Program-made: the position numbers and the translations under genes
Shown here: piece by piece, positions 32,386-42,100 of the stretch
Layout of the letters: each line of letters opens with the position of its first letter
How positions within the stretch are numbered: the stretch's first letter is position 1
Origin: Micromonospora musae
Lineage (GTDB): Bacteria; Actinomycetota; Actinomycetes; Mycobacteriales; Micromonosporaceae
NCBI RefSeq assembly: GCF_003626635.1
Contig: NZ_RAZT01000008.1
Location: forward strand, 62,001-126,000
Reading direction: 5' to 3'
DNA: 64,000 bases
Notes under the pieces: generated by a model
Told to the model about the DNA's origin: nothing
What the model saw: only the letters and a program-made list of their open reading frames with translations
Database searches by the model: none

Positions 32386-33540
32386 ATGTACGGTGCCGCC
32401 CACCCCTCGCGCCGCCGCCGGACCGCCCTGGTCCTCGGCGTGCTGCTCGCTGTTCTCGTGGCCGGGTGCGGCGAGTCGGCCACCTCCCCGGTCTGGCGAC
32501 CCGGCGCGGGCGGTGGCGCCCCCGGTGCGCCGGTGACTGACGTCACCCCCTCGACGGGCGGCTCCGCCGCGGCCGAGAAGGAGATCGTCTCGCTCTCCGC
32601 GACCGGCGACATCATCATGGGCAACGCCCCGAACCGGCTGCCCGCCAACGGTGGCAAGGGCTTCTTCAACTCGGTCACCAAGGCGCTCGCCGCCGACGTG
32701 GTGATGGGCAACCTGGAGGAGCCGCTGACGGTGGACACGGGCACCGGCAAGTGCGGGGCGGACTCCACCCGCTGCTTCCAGTTCCGGGCCCCGCCCGAGT
32801 ACGCGGCCCACCTGCGTGAAGCCGGCTTCGACCTGCTCAACCAGGCCAACAACCACGGCTACGACTACGGCCCGAAGGGCTACCAGAACACCCAGCGGGC
32901 CCTCGAGAAGTACGACCTGGCGCACACCGGCGCGCCGGATCAGATCACTGTCGTCGAGGCCGAGGGCGTCAAGATCGCGGTCGCGGGCTTCTCGTCGTAC
33001 GTCTGGTCCAACAGCCTCGTCGACATCGCCGCCGCGAAGCGGGTCGTGGCGAAGGCGGCCACCATGGCCGACCTCGTCGTGGTGCAGGTGCACATGGGCG
33101 CGGAAGGCTCGGACAAGACCCGGGTCCGGCCCGGCACCGAGATGTTCCTGGGCGAGAACCGGGGCGATCCGGTCAAGTTCTCGAAGGCGATGATCGACGC
33201 CGGGGCCGACCTGATCGTCGGGCACGGCCCGCACGTGCTGCGCGGAATGGAGTTCTACAAGGGCCGGCTGATCGCCTACAGCCTGGGGAACTTCGCGGGC
33301 GGGGGCGGCTCGCTCAGCAACAACGGCCGGCTCGGCTGGGGTGGCGTCCTCAAGGTGTCTCTGCACCGCGACGGCAGCTGGGCGGGGGGCTCGTTCACGT
33401 CGACGTACATGAACGGGGCGGGCAAGCCGACCATGGACCCGGATGATCGGGGCCTGGGCCTGGTCAAGCAGCTCACCGGCAGCGACTTCCCGAAGACCGG
33501 GGCCCGCTTCGACGCCGCCGGCAAGATCAGCCCCAGCTGA
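32386..33540 (+). CDS. CapA-like metallophosphatase lipoprotein
   Basis: A 384-residue exported lipoprotein with lipobox cysteine C28 (L-V-A-G-C). The rest is a PGA_cap/CapA domain of the calcineurin-like fold: S-A-T-G-D-I-I-M-G, V-M-G-N-L-E-E-P-L, N-Q-A-N-N-H-G-Y-D-Y-G, V-Q-V-H-M-G-A-E and V-G-H-G-P-H-V-L-R-G, which hold the expected metal ligands. In Bacillus CapA/PgsA helps make or export poly-gamma-glutamate, but many actinobacteria carry the domain without the polymerase genes, and none are seen here; function remains open. The ATG at 32386 immediately precedes an Arg-rich signal peptide. Confidence 0.85.
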   Translation: MYGAAHPSRRRRTALVLGVLLAVLVAGCGESATSPVWRPGAGGGAPGAPVTDVTPSTGGSAAAEKEIVSLSATGDIIMGNAPNRLPANGGKGFFNSVTKALAADVVMGNLEEPLTVDTGTGKCGADSTRCFQFRAPPEYAAHLREAGFDLLNQANNHGYDYGPKGYQNTQRALEKYDLAHTGAPDQITVVEAEGVKIAVAGFSSYVWSNSLVDIAAAKRVVAKAATMADLVVVQVHMGAEGSDKTRVRPGTEMFLGENRGDPVKFSKAMIDAGADLIVGHGPHVLRGMEFYKGRLIAYSLGNFAGGGGSLSNNGRLGWGGVLKVSLHRDGSWAGGSFTSTYMNGAGKPTMDPDDRGLGLVKQLTGSDFPKTGARFDAAGKISPS

Positions 33541-33592
33541 CCCCGGCTAGGTGCTCCGGGGCGTGGACCCGGGGGGAGCCCGAGCGGCGACG

Positions 33593-33598
33593 TAGGCT
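33593..33598 (+). promoter_or_regulatory. Candidate leaderless -10 box for nth
   Basis: TAGGCT at -13 to -8 from the GTG at 33606, with no ribosome site. A 6-bp hairpin (33541-33546 with 33556-33561) separates it from the upstream stop. Confidence 0.5.
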
Positions 33599-33605
33599 GG
33601 CCGTC

Positions 33606-34394
33606 GTGACCCGTAGCTCTCCCGGTGTCGACGAGACCGACCTCGGGCGCAAGCGACGCGCTCGGCGGATCGGCCGGGTGCTCGCCGAGACCCACCCCGA
33701 CGCGCACTGCGAACTGGACCACTCCAACGCGCTGGAGCTGGCCGTCGCGACGATCCTCTCGGCCCAGACCACCGACAAGCGGGTCAACGAGGTCACCCCG
33801 AAGCTCTTTCCGCGCTACCCGACGGCCGCCGACTACGCCGCCGCCGACCGGGGCGAGCTGGAGGAGCTGCTCCGCCCCACCGGCTTCTTCCGGAACAAGA
33901 CCGACTCGCTGATCAAGCTGGGGCAGGCGCTGGTCGAGCGCCACCACGGTCAGGTGCCGGGCCGGATCGCCGACCTCGTGGCGCTGCCCGGGATCGGGCG
34001 CAAGACGGCGAACGTCATCCTCGGCAACGCGTTCGGGGTGCCCGGGATCACCGTCGACACCCACTTCCAGCGGCTGACGCACCGCTGGCGGCTCACGGCG
34101 GAGACCGACCCGGTCAAGATCGAGCATGCGATCGGCGCGCTCTATGAGAAGCGCGACTGGACCATGCTCTCGCACCGCGTGATCTTCCACGGCCGCCGCG
34201 TCTGCCACGCCCGCAAGCCGGCCTGCGGAGCCTGCACGCTGGCGAAGCTCTGCCCGTCGTACGGCACCGGACCGACCGACCCCACGGTCGCCGTCAAGCT
34301 GCTCAAGGGCCCCCGGGCCCGCGACCTGGCGGTCGCCGCCGGGATCGACCCGCAGCTGGTGCCGGCCCAGGCGGTCACCGCGGAGGTGCCGTGA
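33606..34394 (+). CDS. nth: Endonuclease III
   Basis: A 262-residue DNA glycosylase/AP lyase for oxidised pyrimidines in base-excision repair. The helix-hairpin-helix L-P-G-I-G-R-K-T-A (about 123-131) includes the catalytic lysine, and the catalytic aspartate is in I-T-V-D-T-H. The [4Fe-4S] ligands follow C-x6-C-x2-C-x5-C (C-H-A-R-K-P-A-C-G-A-C then C). An N-terminal extension and a C-terminal tail of about 45 residues make it longer than the E. coli enzyme, as in other actinobacteria. The stop overlaps the thioredoxin-like gene (GTGA). Order nth-tlpA-nudix-marP matches Rv3674c-Rv3671c. Confidence 0.95.
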   Translation: MTRSSPGVDETDLGRKRRARRIGRVLAETHPDAHCELDHSNALELAVATILSAQTTDKRVNEVTPKLFPRYPTAADYAAADRGELEELLRPTGFFRNKTDSLIKLGQALVERHHGQVPGRIADLVALPGIGRKTANVILGNAFGVPGITVDTHFQRLTHRWRLTAETDPVKIEHAIGALYEKRDWTMLSHRVIFHGRRVCHARKPACGACTLAKLCPSYGTGPTDPTVAVKLLKGPRARDLAVAAGIDPQLVPAQAVTAEVP

Positions 34395-35029
34395 AGCGCC
34401 GGATCGTCGCCCTGCTCCTGCCGCTGCTGGTGGCCGCCACCGCCGGCTGCACCGCCGCCGGCACCGAGGAGTCCGCCGCTCCGTCACGGCCGCGGGCCGA
34501 GCGGCCGTCACCGTTCGAGGACTGCGCGACGCTGACCACCCCGCCGGCCACCCCGACCGCCGGCACGGCGACCCCCGACGCCGCCGACTCGACCGTCGGC
34601 ACCGGAGATCCCCTGCCGGAGCTGACCCTCTCCTGCTTCACGGGCGGGGCGCCGGTCGCCCTCCGCGACGTACGTGGCCCCGCTGTGATCAACATCTGGG
34701 CGTCCTGGTGCCCGCCGTGCCGCGAGGAGCTGCCCGCCTTCCAGCGGCTGAGCAAACGGGCCGGTAACCGGCTGCACGTGATCGGCGTGAACAGCCAGGA
34801 CAGCCGCAGCGCAGCCCAGTCCATCGGCGAGGACCTCGGCGTCGGCTTCCCGATGCTGGTCGACCAGGGCACGGCGCTGCAGCGGGCGTTGAACCGCAAC
34901 GCCTTCCCGCTGACCCTCCTCGTCGACCCGCAGGGGCGGGTCGTGCACACCGACGCGTCCGGCGCGCTGGACGACGCACGCCTCGGCGAGCTGGTCCGCG
35001 AGCACCTCGGGGTGGCGGTGCCGGCGTGA
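34391..35029 (+). CDS. TlpA/ResA-like thioredoxin lipoprotein (Rv3673c type)
   Basis: A 212-residue lipoprotein with lipobox A-A-T-A-G-C (C20) and a thioredoxin-fold domain from about 78. The redox site W-C-P-P-C is near 112-116, in I-N-I-W-A-S-W-C-P-P-C-R-E-E-L-P, the TlpA/ResA pattern for a membrane-attached disulfide reductant. A Thr/Pro-rich linker joins anchor and domain. The cis-proline segment A-F-P-L-T-L-L-V-D-P is present. GTG start overlaps the nth stop and its own stop overlaps the Nudix start, so the four genes nth to nudix form one coupled unit. Confidence 0.9.
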   Translation: MKRRIVALLLPLLVAATAGCTAAGTEESAAPSRPRAERPSPFEDCATLTTPPATPTAGTATPDAADSTVGTGDPLPELTLSCFTGGAPVALRDVRGPAVINIWASWCPPCREELPAFQRLSKRAGNRLHVIGVNSQDSRSAAQSIGEDLGVGFPMLVDQGTALQRALNRNAFPLTLLVDPQGRVVHTDASGALDDARLGELVREHLGVAVPA

Positions 35030-35718
35030 CCCGGAGACCGCCGGAGTGGATGGCGCCCCTGCTCGCCCGGGTCGGAACGGCCCGCGCCGAGGACTTCACC
35101 CGGCTGGTGACGCCGGAGAGCGGCGGGCGGGAGAGCGCCGTGCTGGTGCTCCTCGGCGAGCAGGCCGAAACCGGTCCGGACGTGCTGATCCTGCAACGGG
35201 CGGCCACCCTGCGGACCCACGCCGGTCAGCCCGCCTTCCCCGGCGGCGCCGCCGACCCGGAGGACGCCGACGCCCGGGCCACCGCGCTGCGGGAGGCGAA
35301 CGAGGAGGTCGACCTCGACCCGGGCAGCGTCACCGTCCTGGCCGAACTGCCGAAGCTCTGGATACCGGTCAGCGACTTCGTGGTCACCCCCGTCCTCGCC
35401 TGGTGGCACGCACCGCACCCGGTGCGCCCCTGTGAGCCGGCCGAGGTGGCGCACGTGGCCCGGCTGCCGATCGCCGAGCTGGTCGACCCGGTGAACCGGG
35501 TGCGCGTACGCCACCCGAGCGGCTGGGTCGGCCCGGCCTTCGCGGTCCGCGGCATGCTGGTCTGGGGCTTCACCGCCGGGGTGCTGAGCACCCTGCTCGA
35601 CCTGGGCGGCTGGTCCCGCCCCTGGGAACCGGGTCGGCTGGTCGACCTGCCGCCCACCGGGGCGACGCCGGCGCCCTCCGCGGGCACCGACGAGGTCGAC
35701 GAGACACCCGTACGCTGA
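35026..35718 (+). CDS. CoA-pyrophosphatase-type Nudix hydrolase (Rv3672c type)
   Basis: A 230-residue Nudix protein of the UPF0035/CoA branch. It has the CoA motif L-R-T-H-A-G-Q-P-A-F-P-G-G immediately before the Nudix box, and the box ends with A-L-R-E-A-N-E-E-V. Related enzymes split CoA and its derivatives into 3',5'-ADP and phosphopantetheine; the box here has a longer spacer than the standard G-x5-E-x7-R-E, as is normal for this branch. GTG at 35026 overlaps the thioredoxin stop. The C-terminal 25 residues are low-complexity. Confidence 0.87.
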   Translation: MTRRPPEWMAPLLARVGTARAEDFTRLVTPESGGRESAVLVLLGEQAETGPDVLILQRAATLRTHAGQPAFPGGAADPEDADARATALREANEEVDLDPGSVTVLAELPKLWIPVSDFVVTPVLAWWHAPHPVRPCEPAEVAHVARLPIAELVDPVNRVRVRHPSGWVGPAFAVRGMLVWGFTAGVLSTLLDLGGWSRPWEPGRLVDLPPTGATPAPSAGTDEVDETPVR

Positions 35719-35769
35719 TCACGCGGTCACCTTCCGCAAGCGATGGTCATCCGACGGGCCGCCGGCCCG

Positions 35770-35775
35770 TACGCT
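35770..35775 (+). promoter_or_regulatory. Leaderless -10 box for marP
   Basis: TACGCT at exactly -12 to -7 from the GTG at 35782. It lies 51 bases after the Nudix stop, so marP can be expressed apart from the upstream operon. Confidence 0.6.
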
Positions 35776-35781
35776 TGACCC

Positions 35782-36960
35782 GTGTCCGCCGTCGATCTCG
35801 TCCTCCTGCTGCTCATGCTCGTGTTCGCGATCAGCGGATATCGCCAGGGTTTCGTCATCGGGATCCTGTCGTTCACCGGGTTCTTCCTCGGCGCGTTGAT
35901 CGGGCTCCAGGCCGGGCCGATCCTGGCCCGCCAGTTCGTCGACAGCGGCACACGGGTGCTGATCTCCCTGGTGGCCGTCTTCGGTCTCGCCGTGGCCGGG
36001 CAGGCGCTCGCCGGCTGGCTGGGCTCGAACCTTCGGGCCGCGATCACCGGTCCGGTCTTCCGCAAGATCGACGACGTCGGCGGCGCGTTCGTCTCCCTCT
36101 TCGCGGTCCTGCTGGTCGCCTGGCTGGTCGCGGTGCCGCTCGGCTCCTCCTCGCTGCCCTGGCTGGCCTCCTCGGTGCGGAACAGCGCCCTGCTCAACGT
36201 GGTCGACCGGGTCCTGCCCGACCAGGCACAGCGGCTCTCCACCGCGCTGCGGGACACCGTCGACACGAACGGCTTCCCCGACGTCTTCGGCGACCTCGCG
36301 CCCACCCGGGCCCGGCAGGTGGAGCCGCCCGACCCGGCGCTCGCCGGCTCCCAGGTGGTGGTCAACGGGCAGCGCTCGGTGGTGAAGGTGCTCGGCTCCG
36401 CGCCGAGCTGCTCCCGGCGCATCGAGGGCTCCGGTTTCGTGTACGCCGACGACCGGGTGATGACCAACGCCCACGTCGTCGCCGGCACCCGCTCGGTCGC
36501 CGTGGAGCTCGGCGGCGACCGGTACGACGGGGAGGTGGTCGTCTACGACCCGGACCGGGACCTCGCCGTGCTCCACGTGCCGGGGCTGCCCGGCCCCTCC
36601 ATGCGGTTCGCCGCCGGCAACGCGGGCACCGGTGCCGACGCCATCGTGCTCGGCTTCCCGCTCGACGGGCCGTACAACGCCCAGTCGGCCCGGATCCGCG
36701 ACGTGGACCGGATCACCGGGCCCGACATCTACTCGTCGGGGGACGTGACCCGGGAGATCTACACGATCCGTGCGCTGGTCCGCAGCGGCAACTCCGGCGG
36801 GCCGCTGGTCTCCTCGAACGGGCTGGTGCTCGGGGTGATCTTCGCGGCGGCCGCGGACGACCCGAACACCGGGTTCGCGGTGACGGCGGCGGAGGCCCGG
36901 CCGGTGGCCCTGGCCGGTGCCGAGCGCACCCGTGGCGTCGACACCGGCGAGTGCACCTGA
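35782..36960 (+). CDS. marP: MarP-like membrane serine protease
   Basis: A 392-residue periplasmic protease tethered by an N-terminal CvpA-like membrane domain (four helices, about 3-22, 28-46, 60-79, 100-122). The chymotrypsin-like domain begins near 190 with catalytic H231 (N-A-H-V-V), D260 (D-R-D-L-A-V-L) and S338 (G-N-S-G-G-P). Mycobacterial MarP (Rv3671c) protects against acid and oxidative stress by processing peptidoglycan hydrolases; the redox-type Cys pair (C in A-P-S-C-S-R and C at the very end, G-E-C-T) fits the regulatory disulfide described there, but pairing is inferred. The stop is one base from the convergent PAP2 gene. Confidence 0.93.
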   Translation: MSAVDLVLLLLMLVFAISGYRQGFVIGILSFTGFFLGALIGLQAGPILARQFVDSGTRVLISLVAVFGLAVAGQALAGWLGSNLRAAITGPVFRKIDDVGGAFVSLFAVLLVAWLVAVPLGSSSLPWLASSVRNSALLNVVDRVLPDQAQRLSTALRDTVDTNGFPDVFGDLAPTRARQVEPPDPALAGSQVVVNGQRSVVKVLGSAPSCSRRIEGSGFVYADDRVMTNAHVVAGTRSVAVELGGDRYDGEVVVYDPDRDLAVLHVPGLPGPSMRFAAGNAGTGADAIVLGFPLDGPYNAQSARIRDVDRITGPDIYSSGDVTREIYTIRALVRSGNSGGPLVSSNGLVLGVIFAAAADDPNTGFAVTAAEARPVALAGAERTRGVDTGECT

Positions 36961-36961
36961 G

Positions 36962-37732
36962 CTACCTGCGGGGCGGCGCGGGCTCCCGGTGGGAGAGCGG
37001 TCGGGCGACCGGTGAGGTGTGCCGCCAGACGGTGAAGCCCGCCGCGGTGGCGGCCAGGACGGCCGTGCCGAGGAGCCACCCGCCGATCACGTCGCTGGTC
37101 CAGTGCACGCCGAGCGCCACCCGGCTCGCCCCGGTCAGCGCGGCGATCAGCAGGGCCGTGGCCCAGAGCGCCGCGCGCTGCGCCGGGCGCCGGGCGAACG
37201 GCAGGAAGACCACCAGCAGCACCCCGGCGGCGAGCGCCGCGTTGAGCGCGTGACCGGAGGGGAAGGCGTACCCGGTGGCCCGGGCGACCGGTTCGAGCAA
37301 ATCCGGGCGGTTCCGGCCGACGAGCAGCTTGAGCAGGGGGCCGAGCAGCCCGCCCAGCACCATGGTCACCACCACCCAGAGGGCCAGCCGGCGGGCGTCT
37401 CGACGGACCAGCCAGACCACGAGCGCCAGGGCGGCGGCGCGCAGCGGCATGGGCGCGAAGACCTCGGTCCAGACCGCCATCAGCCGTACCCAACCCGGGT
37501 GCTCCAGCGCGTGGTCGTGCAGCGCCCCGGTCACCGACGTGTCCAGCCGGTGCAGCGGCGGCCACGCCCCGAGCACGAGCAGGGCGAGCGAGGTGAAAGG
37601 TGCCAGCACCAGGAAGGCGGCGGCCACCGCCAGGGTCAGCCGCAGTCCGCGTGGCGCCGCCGGGTCGAGCCGGCGTCGCCGCCAGGACGTCTCGGTGCCG
37701 GGAACGAGGGTGCGCGGACCGGTCGTACTCAT
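36962..37732 (-). CDS. PAP2-family membrane phosphatase
   Basis: A 256-residue phosphatase with about six membrane helices. The three PAP2 motifs are complete: K-x6-R-P (K-L-L-V-G-R-N-R-P), P-S-G-H, and S-R-x3-G-x-H-x3-D (S-R-V-A-L-G-V-H-W-T-S-D). Such enzymes dephosphorylate lipid phosphates such as phosphatidate or undecaprenyl pyrophosphate on the outer face of the membrane. The N-terminal 35 residues are cytoplasmic and Arg-rich. It is convergent with marP, with a single base between the stops, and shares direction with mycP upstream. Confidence 0.9.
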   Translation of the reverse strand: MSTTGPRTLVPGTETSWRRRRLDPAAPRGLRLTLAVAAAFLVLAPFTSLALLVLGAWPPLHRLDTSVTGALHDHALEHPGWVRLMAVWTEVFAPMPLRAAALALVVWLVRRDARRLALWVVVTMVLGGLLGPLLKLLVGRNRPDLLEPVARATGYAFPSGHALNAALAAGVLLVVFLPFARRPAQRAALWATALLIAALTGASRVALGVHWTSDVIGGWLLGTAVLAATAAGFTVWRHTSPVARPLSHREPAPPRR

Positions 37733-37774
37733 GGCATCCGTTCTACCCGACCCGGCGGTTGATCAGCCGCAGCC

Positions 37775-39106
37775 TCAGCGGTGCTGCCGGCGCCGCCGGC
37801 GAAGCATCAGCGCCGCCCCGGTGAGCAGGGCGACGAAGAGCGCGGCCCCCGTCCAGAGCCGTTCCGGCTCCGAGTCGTCCTGGCCGCCCGCCGGGCGGGC
37901 GGTCCACCGGGTCTGTTGCTGCGGGGCGTTGAAGCCGAGCGCATCACCGATGCGGGCCGTCTCGTCGCCCTGGGCGAGACCCGGCGCCGGCCCGAAGCCG
38001 GCCACGCCGGGAGAGGTGTTGTCGTCGAGCGGGTTGCCGGCCACCGTCGGCACATCGGCGGAGAGCGCGGCCACCGGGTCGACGAGCCCGAAACCGAAGC
38101 GGTCGTCCCGCCCCGTCGGCCCGAGATCACGAGCGGTGGACATCAGCCGGTTGACGACGTCGCCCGCCGACATCTGCGGATAGCGGGACCGGACGAGGGC
38201 CGCGGTCGCGGAGACCAGCGGCGCGGCGAAGCTGGTCCCCTGCACCCGCCAGTAGCCGCCGGGGCGGGCGCCGACGAGCCCCGTGGCCGGCGCGGAGAGC
38301 ACGGCGGCGCGCCCGGTGATCGAGCCGGACCAGAGGTTCTCGCTGTTTCGTTCCAGGCCGGCGACCGCGATCACACCCGGCTCCCGGGCCGGGTACCAGA
38401 CCTCGGTCGTCGTCGAGCTGGCGACGTTGCCGGTGCAGGCCACCACCACCACGTCGCGGGCGAAGGCGTAGTCCAGGGCGGCGGCGAGCGCGGGGCTGTC
38501 GCCGCTGCCGCCGAGCGACAGGTTGATCACCCGCGCGCCGTGGTCGACCGCCCAACGCACACCGCGCGCCACGATGAGCGCGTCGTCGTACCGGTTCTCG
38601 TCGTCGAGGACCCGGACCGGCAGGATGCGTGCGTCCGGCGCGAGGCCGACCACGCCCCGCTTGTCGTCCCGGCGGCCGGCGATCAACCCGGCCACCGTGG
38701 TGCCGTGGCCCACCGGATCCGCCTGCTCGCCGCCACCCGGGGACACCAGGTCGTACCCGGGCAGCACCTGCCCCGTCAGGTCGGGGTGGGTGGCGTCCAC
38801 TCCGGAGTCGACGACGGCGACGGTCACCCCGCGCCCGGTCGACGTGCGCCAGGCGGTGGCCGCGTTCAACTCGTCGATCTGCCACTGCTCGTCGCGAATC
38901 TGGTCCGGCCGGTCCGGGGCCACGTCCGGCGCGTACGCCAACGGGGTGGCGGCGACCGGGTTCGCGCGGACCGGAGCCGCCGCGACGGGCACCGCGGGAA
39001 CGGTCACCGCGACGACGGCCGCCGTCACGCCGAGCAGCGCCCGGCCGGCGGTCCGTCGGCCCGCTGCCGGGCAGCTGCGCCGAACCCCAGTCACATCCTC
39101 AGCCAT
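37775..39106 (-). CDS. mycP: Mycosin, subtilisin-like protease of a type VII secretion system
   Basis: A 443-residue membrane-anchored subtilase. A signal/anchor segment (about 21-45) precedes the protease domain with catalytic D100 (V-V-D-S-G-V-D), H134 (G-H-G-T-T-V) and S292 (G-T-S-F-A-A-P). A Pro/Ala-rich linker leads to a C-terminal membrane helix (about 418-436) and the Arg-rich end, the classic mycosin topology. MycP proteins stabilise the ESX membrane complex and cleave substrates. It follows eccC in the same direction after 76 bases. The ATG at 39106 has no good ribosome site, so the start is less certain than the domain call. Confidence 0.9.
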   Translation of the reverse strand: MAEDVTGVRRSCPAAGRRTAGRALLGVTAAVVAVTVPAVPVAAAPVRANPVAATPLAYAPDVAPDRPDQIRDEQWQIDELNAATAWRTSTGRGVTVAVVDSGVDATHPDLTGQVLPGYDLVSPGGGEQADPVGHGTTVAGLIAGRRDDKRGVVGLAPDARILPVRVLDDENRYDDALIVARGVRWAVDHGARVINLSLGGSGDSPALAAALDYAFARDVVVVACTGNVASSTTTEVWYPAREPGVIAVAGLERNSENLWSGSITGRAAVLSAPATGLVGARPGGYWRVQGTSFAAPLVSATAALVRSRYPQMSAGDVVNRLMSTARDLGPTGRDDRFGFGLVDPVAALSADVPTVAGNPLDDNTSPGVAGFGPAPGLAQGDETARIGDALGFNAPQQQTRWTARPAGGQDDSEPERLWTGAALFVALLTGAALMLRRRRRQHR

Positions 39107-39182
39107 TCATCGCCAGCGGAACCACAACGATCGGAGATTACCGGTTCCCCGCCCGATCGAGGGACGATCCGCAGGACACGGT

Positions 39183-42100
39183 TCACGGCGCCGGCAGATG
39201 TGCCAGCTGGACCAGGCGTACGCCCTCTCGCCGGGTGACCAGCCGACCACGGCCCGGCGGCAGCGGGCCGGGGCGGACCGGCCCGACCAGCGCCCCCTCG
39301 TCCGGGCTGCCGGTCATCACGAGACCGGCCGTGGCGAGTTCCCGCAGCCGCTGGACGATCGGCTCGTACTGGGCGCGGGCGGCGCCGCCGCTGCGCCGGG
39401 CCAGCACCAGGTGCAGGCCGATGTCGCGGGCCTGCGGAAGGTACTCCTCCAACGCGCGCAGCGGGTTCGCCGGCCCCGTCGCCACCAGGTCGTAGTCGTC
39501 GACGAGCACGAACAGCTCCGGCCCCGACCACCACGAGCGCTCGCGCAGCTGCTCGGGGGTGACCTCGGGACCGGGGATGCGGCGGGCGAGGTAACCGGCG
39601 GCCGACTCGACGAGGTCGGTGGCGTGCGCGGCCGCGGTGCCGTAGCCGATCAGATGGTCCGTCTCGATCGCCCCCAGCAGGCTCCGCCGGTAGTCGACCA
39701 GGATCACCCGGGCCTGCTCCGGGGTGAACCGGGTGGTGATGGTGGCGCCCAGCGCACGCAGGAACGAGGACTTGCCGCACTCGGCGTCGCCGAAGACCAC
39801 GAAGTGCGGTTCGGCGGCGAAGTCGAGCGCCACCGGGCGCAGGTCGGCCTCGGCGATCCCGATGGGCAGCCGCAGCCCGGTCGCTGCGGCGAGGTCCAGG
39901 TCGGCGTAGGGGAGCACCGGCGGCAGCAGCCGTACGCGGGGCGCGGGCGGAGCGTTCCACGCCCCCGCGACCTGCTTGACGAGGTCGGCGGTGTCGGCTC
40001 CGGCGAGCCGGGGCAGGGCGGTCAGGAAGTGCAGGCCGTCCGCGTTGACGCCCCGGCCCGGAGTCTTCTCCGGCACGTTCGCGGCCGCCCGGCGGGCCAC
40101 CAGAGAGTCGTTCGGATCGCCGAGGCGCAGCTCCAGGCGGGACCCGAAGAGGTCCCGGATCGCGGGGCGGAAGTCCAGCCAGCGCAGCGCGGTGGTCACC
40201 ACGTGCACCCCGTAGGAGAGCCCCCGGGTCGCCAGATCGGTGATCAGGGGCTCCAGGTCGTCGTACTCGGCGCGCAGCGTCGTCCACCCGTCCACCACGA
40301 GGAAGACGTCGCCGAACGGGTCGACGTCCGGCCGGCCGGCGCCGGTGGGTTCGCTCCGCCACCGCCGGTACGCCGCCATCGACTCGACGCCCAGCTCGGC
40401 GAAGCGGCGTTCCCGCTCGGCGAGCAGGGTGGCGACCTCGCCGATGGTGCGGCGGACGGCGGTCGGGTCGGCGCGCCCGCTCACCCCGCCGACGTGCGGC
40501 AGGTCGCGCAGCGCGGCCAACCCACCCCCGCCGAAGTCCAGGCAGTAGACCTGCACCTCGCGCGGGGTGTGGGTGAGCGCCAGCGCGCAGATCAGCGTCC
40601 GCAGCACCGTCGACTTACCGCTCTGCGGGGCGCCGACCACCGCGACGTGCCCGGCCGCCCCGTCGAGGGCCAGCCAGAGCAGGTCACGACGCTGCTCGAA
40701 GGGCTTGTCCACCACGGCCACCGGAACGCCGAGCGCGCCGTGCAGCTCCGGGTTGCCGGTGCTGAATCCGCGCGCGGAATCCACCGTGACCGGGCCGAGC
40801 AGCTCGTCCAGCGCGGGCGGCCGGTCGAGCGGAGGCAACCAGACCTGGTGGGCCGGCGGCCCCTGGCCGGCCAGCCGGCCCACCAGGACGTCCAGCAGGC
40901 TCTCCCGGCCCTCCTCCTCGGCCGTCGGCGTGGGCTTGGCGCCCGGGTCGGGTATCGGCACGAAGTGGGTGTCGAAGGTGAGCAGGCGCGGTGGTCCGTC
41001 CACTTCGGGGCCGCCCGCCGGGCCGCGCCGGGGCAGCGCGCCGGAGACGTACGCGGCCTTGAACCGGACCAGCGGCTCGGTGCCGAAGCGCAGGTAGCCG
41101 TGCCCGGGGGTGCGGGGCAACTCGTGGGCGTCCGGTACGCCGAGCACCGTCCGGGACTCCAGCGCGGAGAAGGTACGCAGGCCGATCCGGTACGACAGGT
41201 GCGTGTCGAGCCCGCGTAGCCGCCCCTCCTCGAGCCGCTGCGAGGCGAGCAGCAGGTGTACGCCGAGCGACCGCCCCAACCGGCCGATCTGCACGAAGAG
41301 GTCGATGAAGTCCGGCTTGGCGGAGAGCAGCTCGGAGAACTCGTCGCAGATCAGCAGCAGGGACGGCAGCGGGGGGAGGGCGCTGCCGGTGGCCCGGGCC
41401 CGTTCGTAGTCCCGTACGCCGGCGAAGTTGCCGGCCCGGCGGAGCAGCTCCTGACGGCGCATCAGCTCACCGTTGATGGCGTCGACCATCCGGTCGACGA
41501 GCGGCAGCGCGTCCTCCAGGTTGGTGATCACGGCGGCCGTGTGCGGCAGCCGGTCGAACGAGGCGAAGGTGGCCCCGCCCTTGAAGTCGATGAGCACGAA
41601 GTTGAGCTGCTCCGAGCTGTGCGTGGCGGCCAGCCCCAGCACCAGCGTGCGTAGCAACTCGGACTTGCCGGAGCCGGTCGCGCCGATGAGCAGCCCGTGC
41701 GGGCCCATCCCGTCCTGCGCGGACTCCTTGAGGTCCAGTTCGACGGTGCCGCCGTCGGCGCCCACGCCGATCGGCGTGCGCAGCCGGTCCCGCGCCGGCC
41801 GGGGCGCCCAACCCTGCTCGACCGTGAAGCCCTGCGGGTCGCCGAGGTCGAGCAGTTCGGGCAGCCCCGGCTCGGCGTGCAGCGGGGCGTCCGGGCCGTT
41901 CGCCGTGCCGGCGAGGCGCAGCGGGGCCAGCCGGCGGGCCACCGCCTCGGCGTCGGCCGGGTCGAGCTGGTCCGGCGCGCCCACCTCGGCGTGCCCCTGT
42001 GCGGAGTACGAGTGCAGCCGCCCGTCGCGCAGCTCCAGCAGGAGCGCGTACCGGTCGAGCAGCCGGGGCGGCGGGGTGTCCAGGTCGAGCACGGTGACCG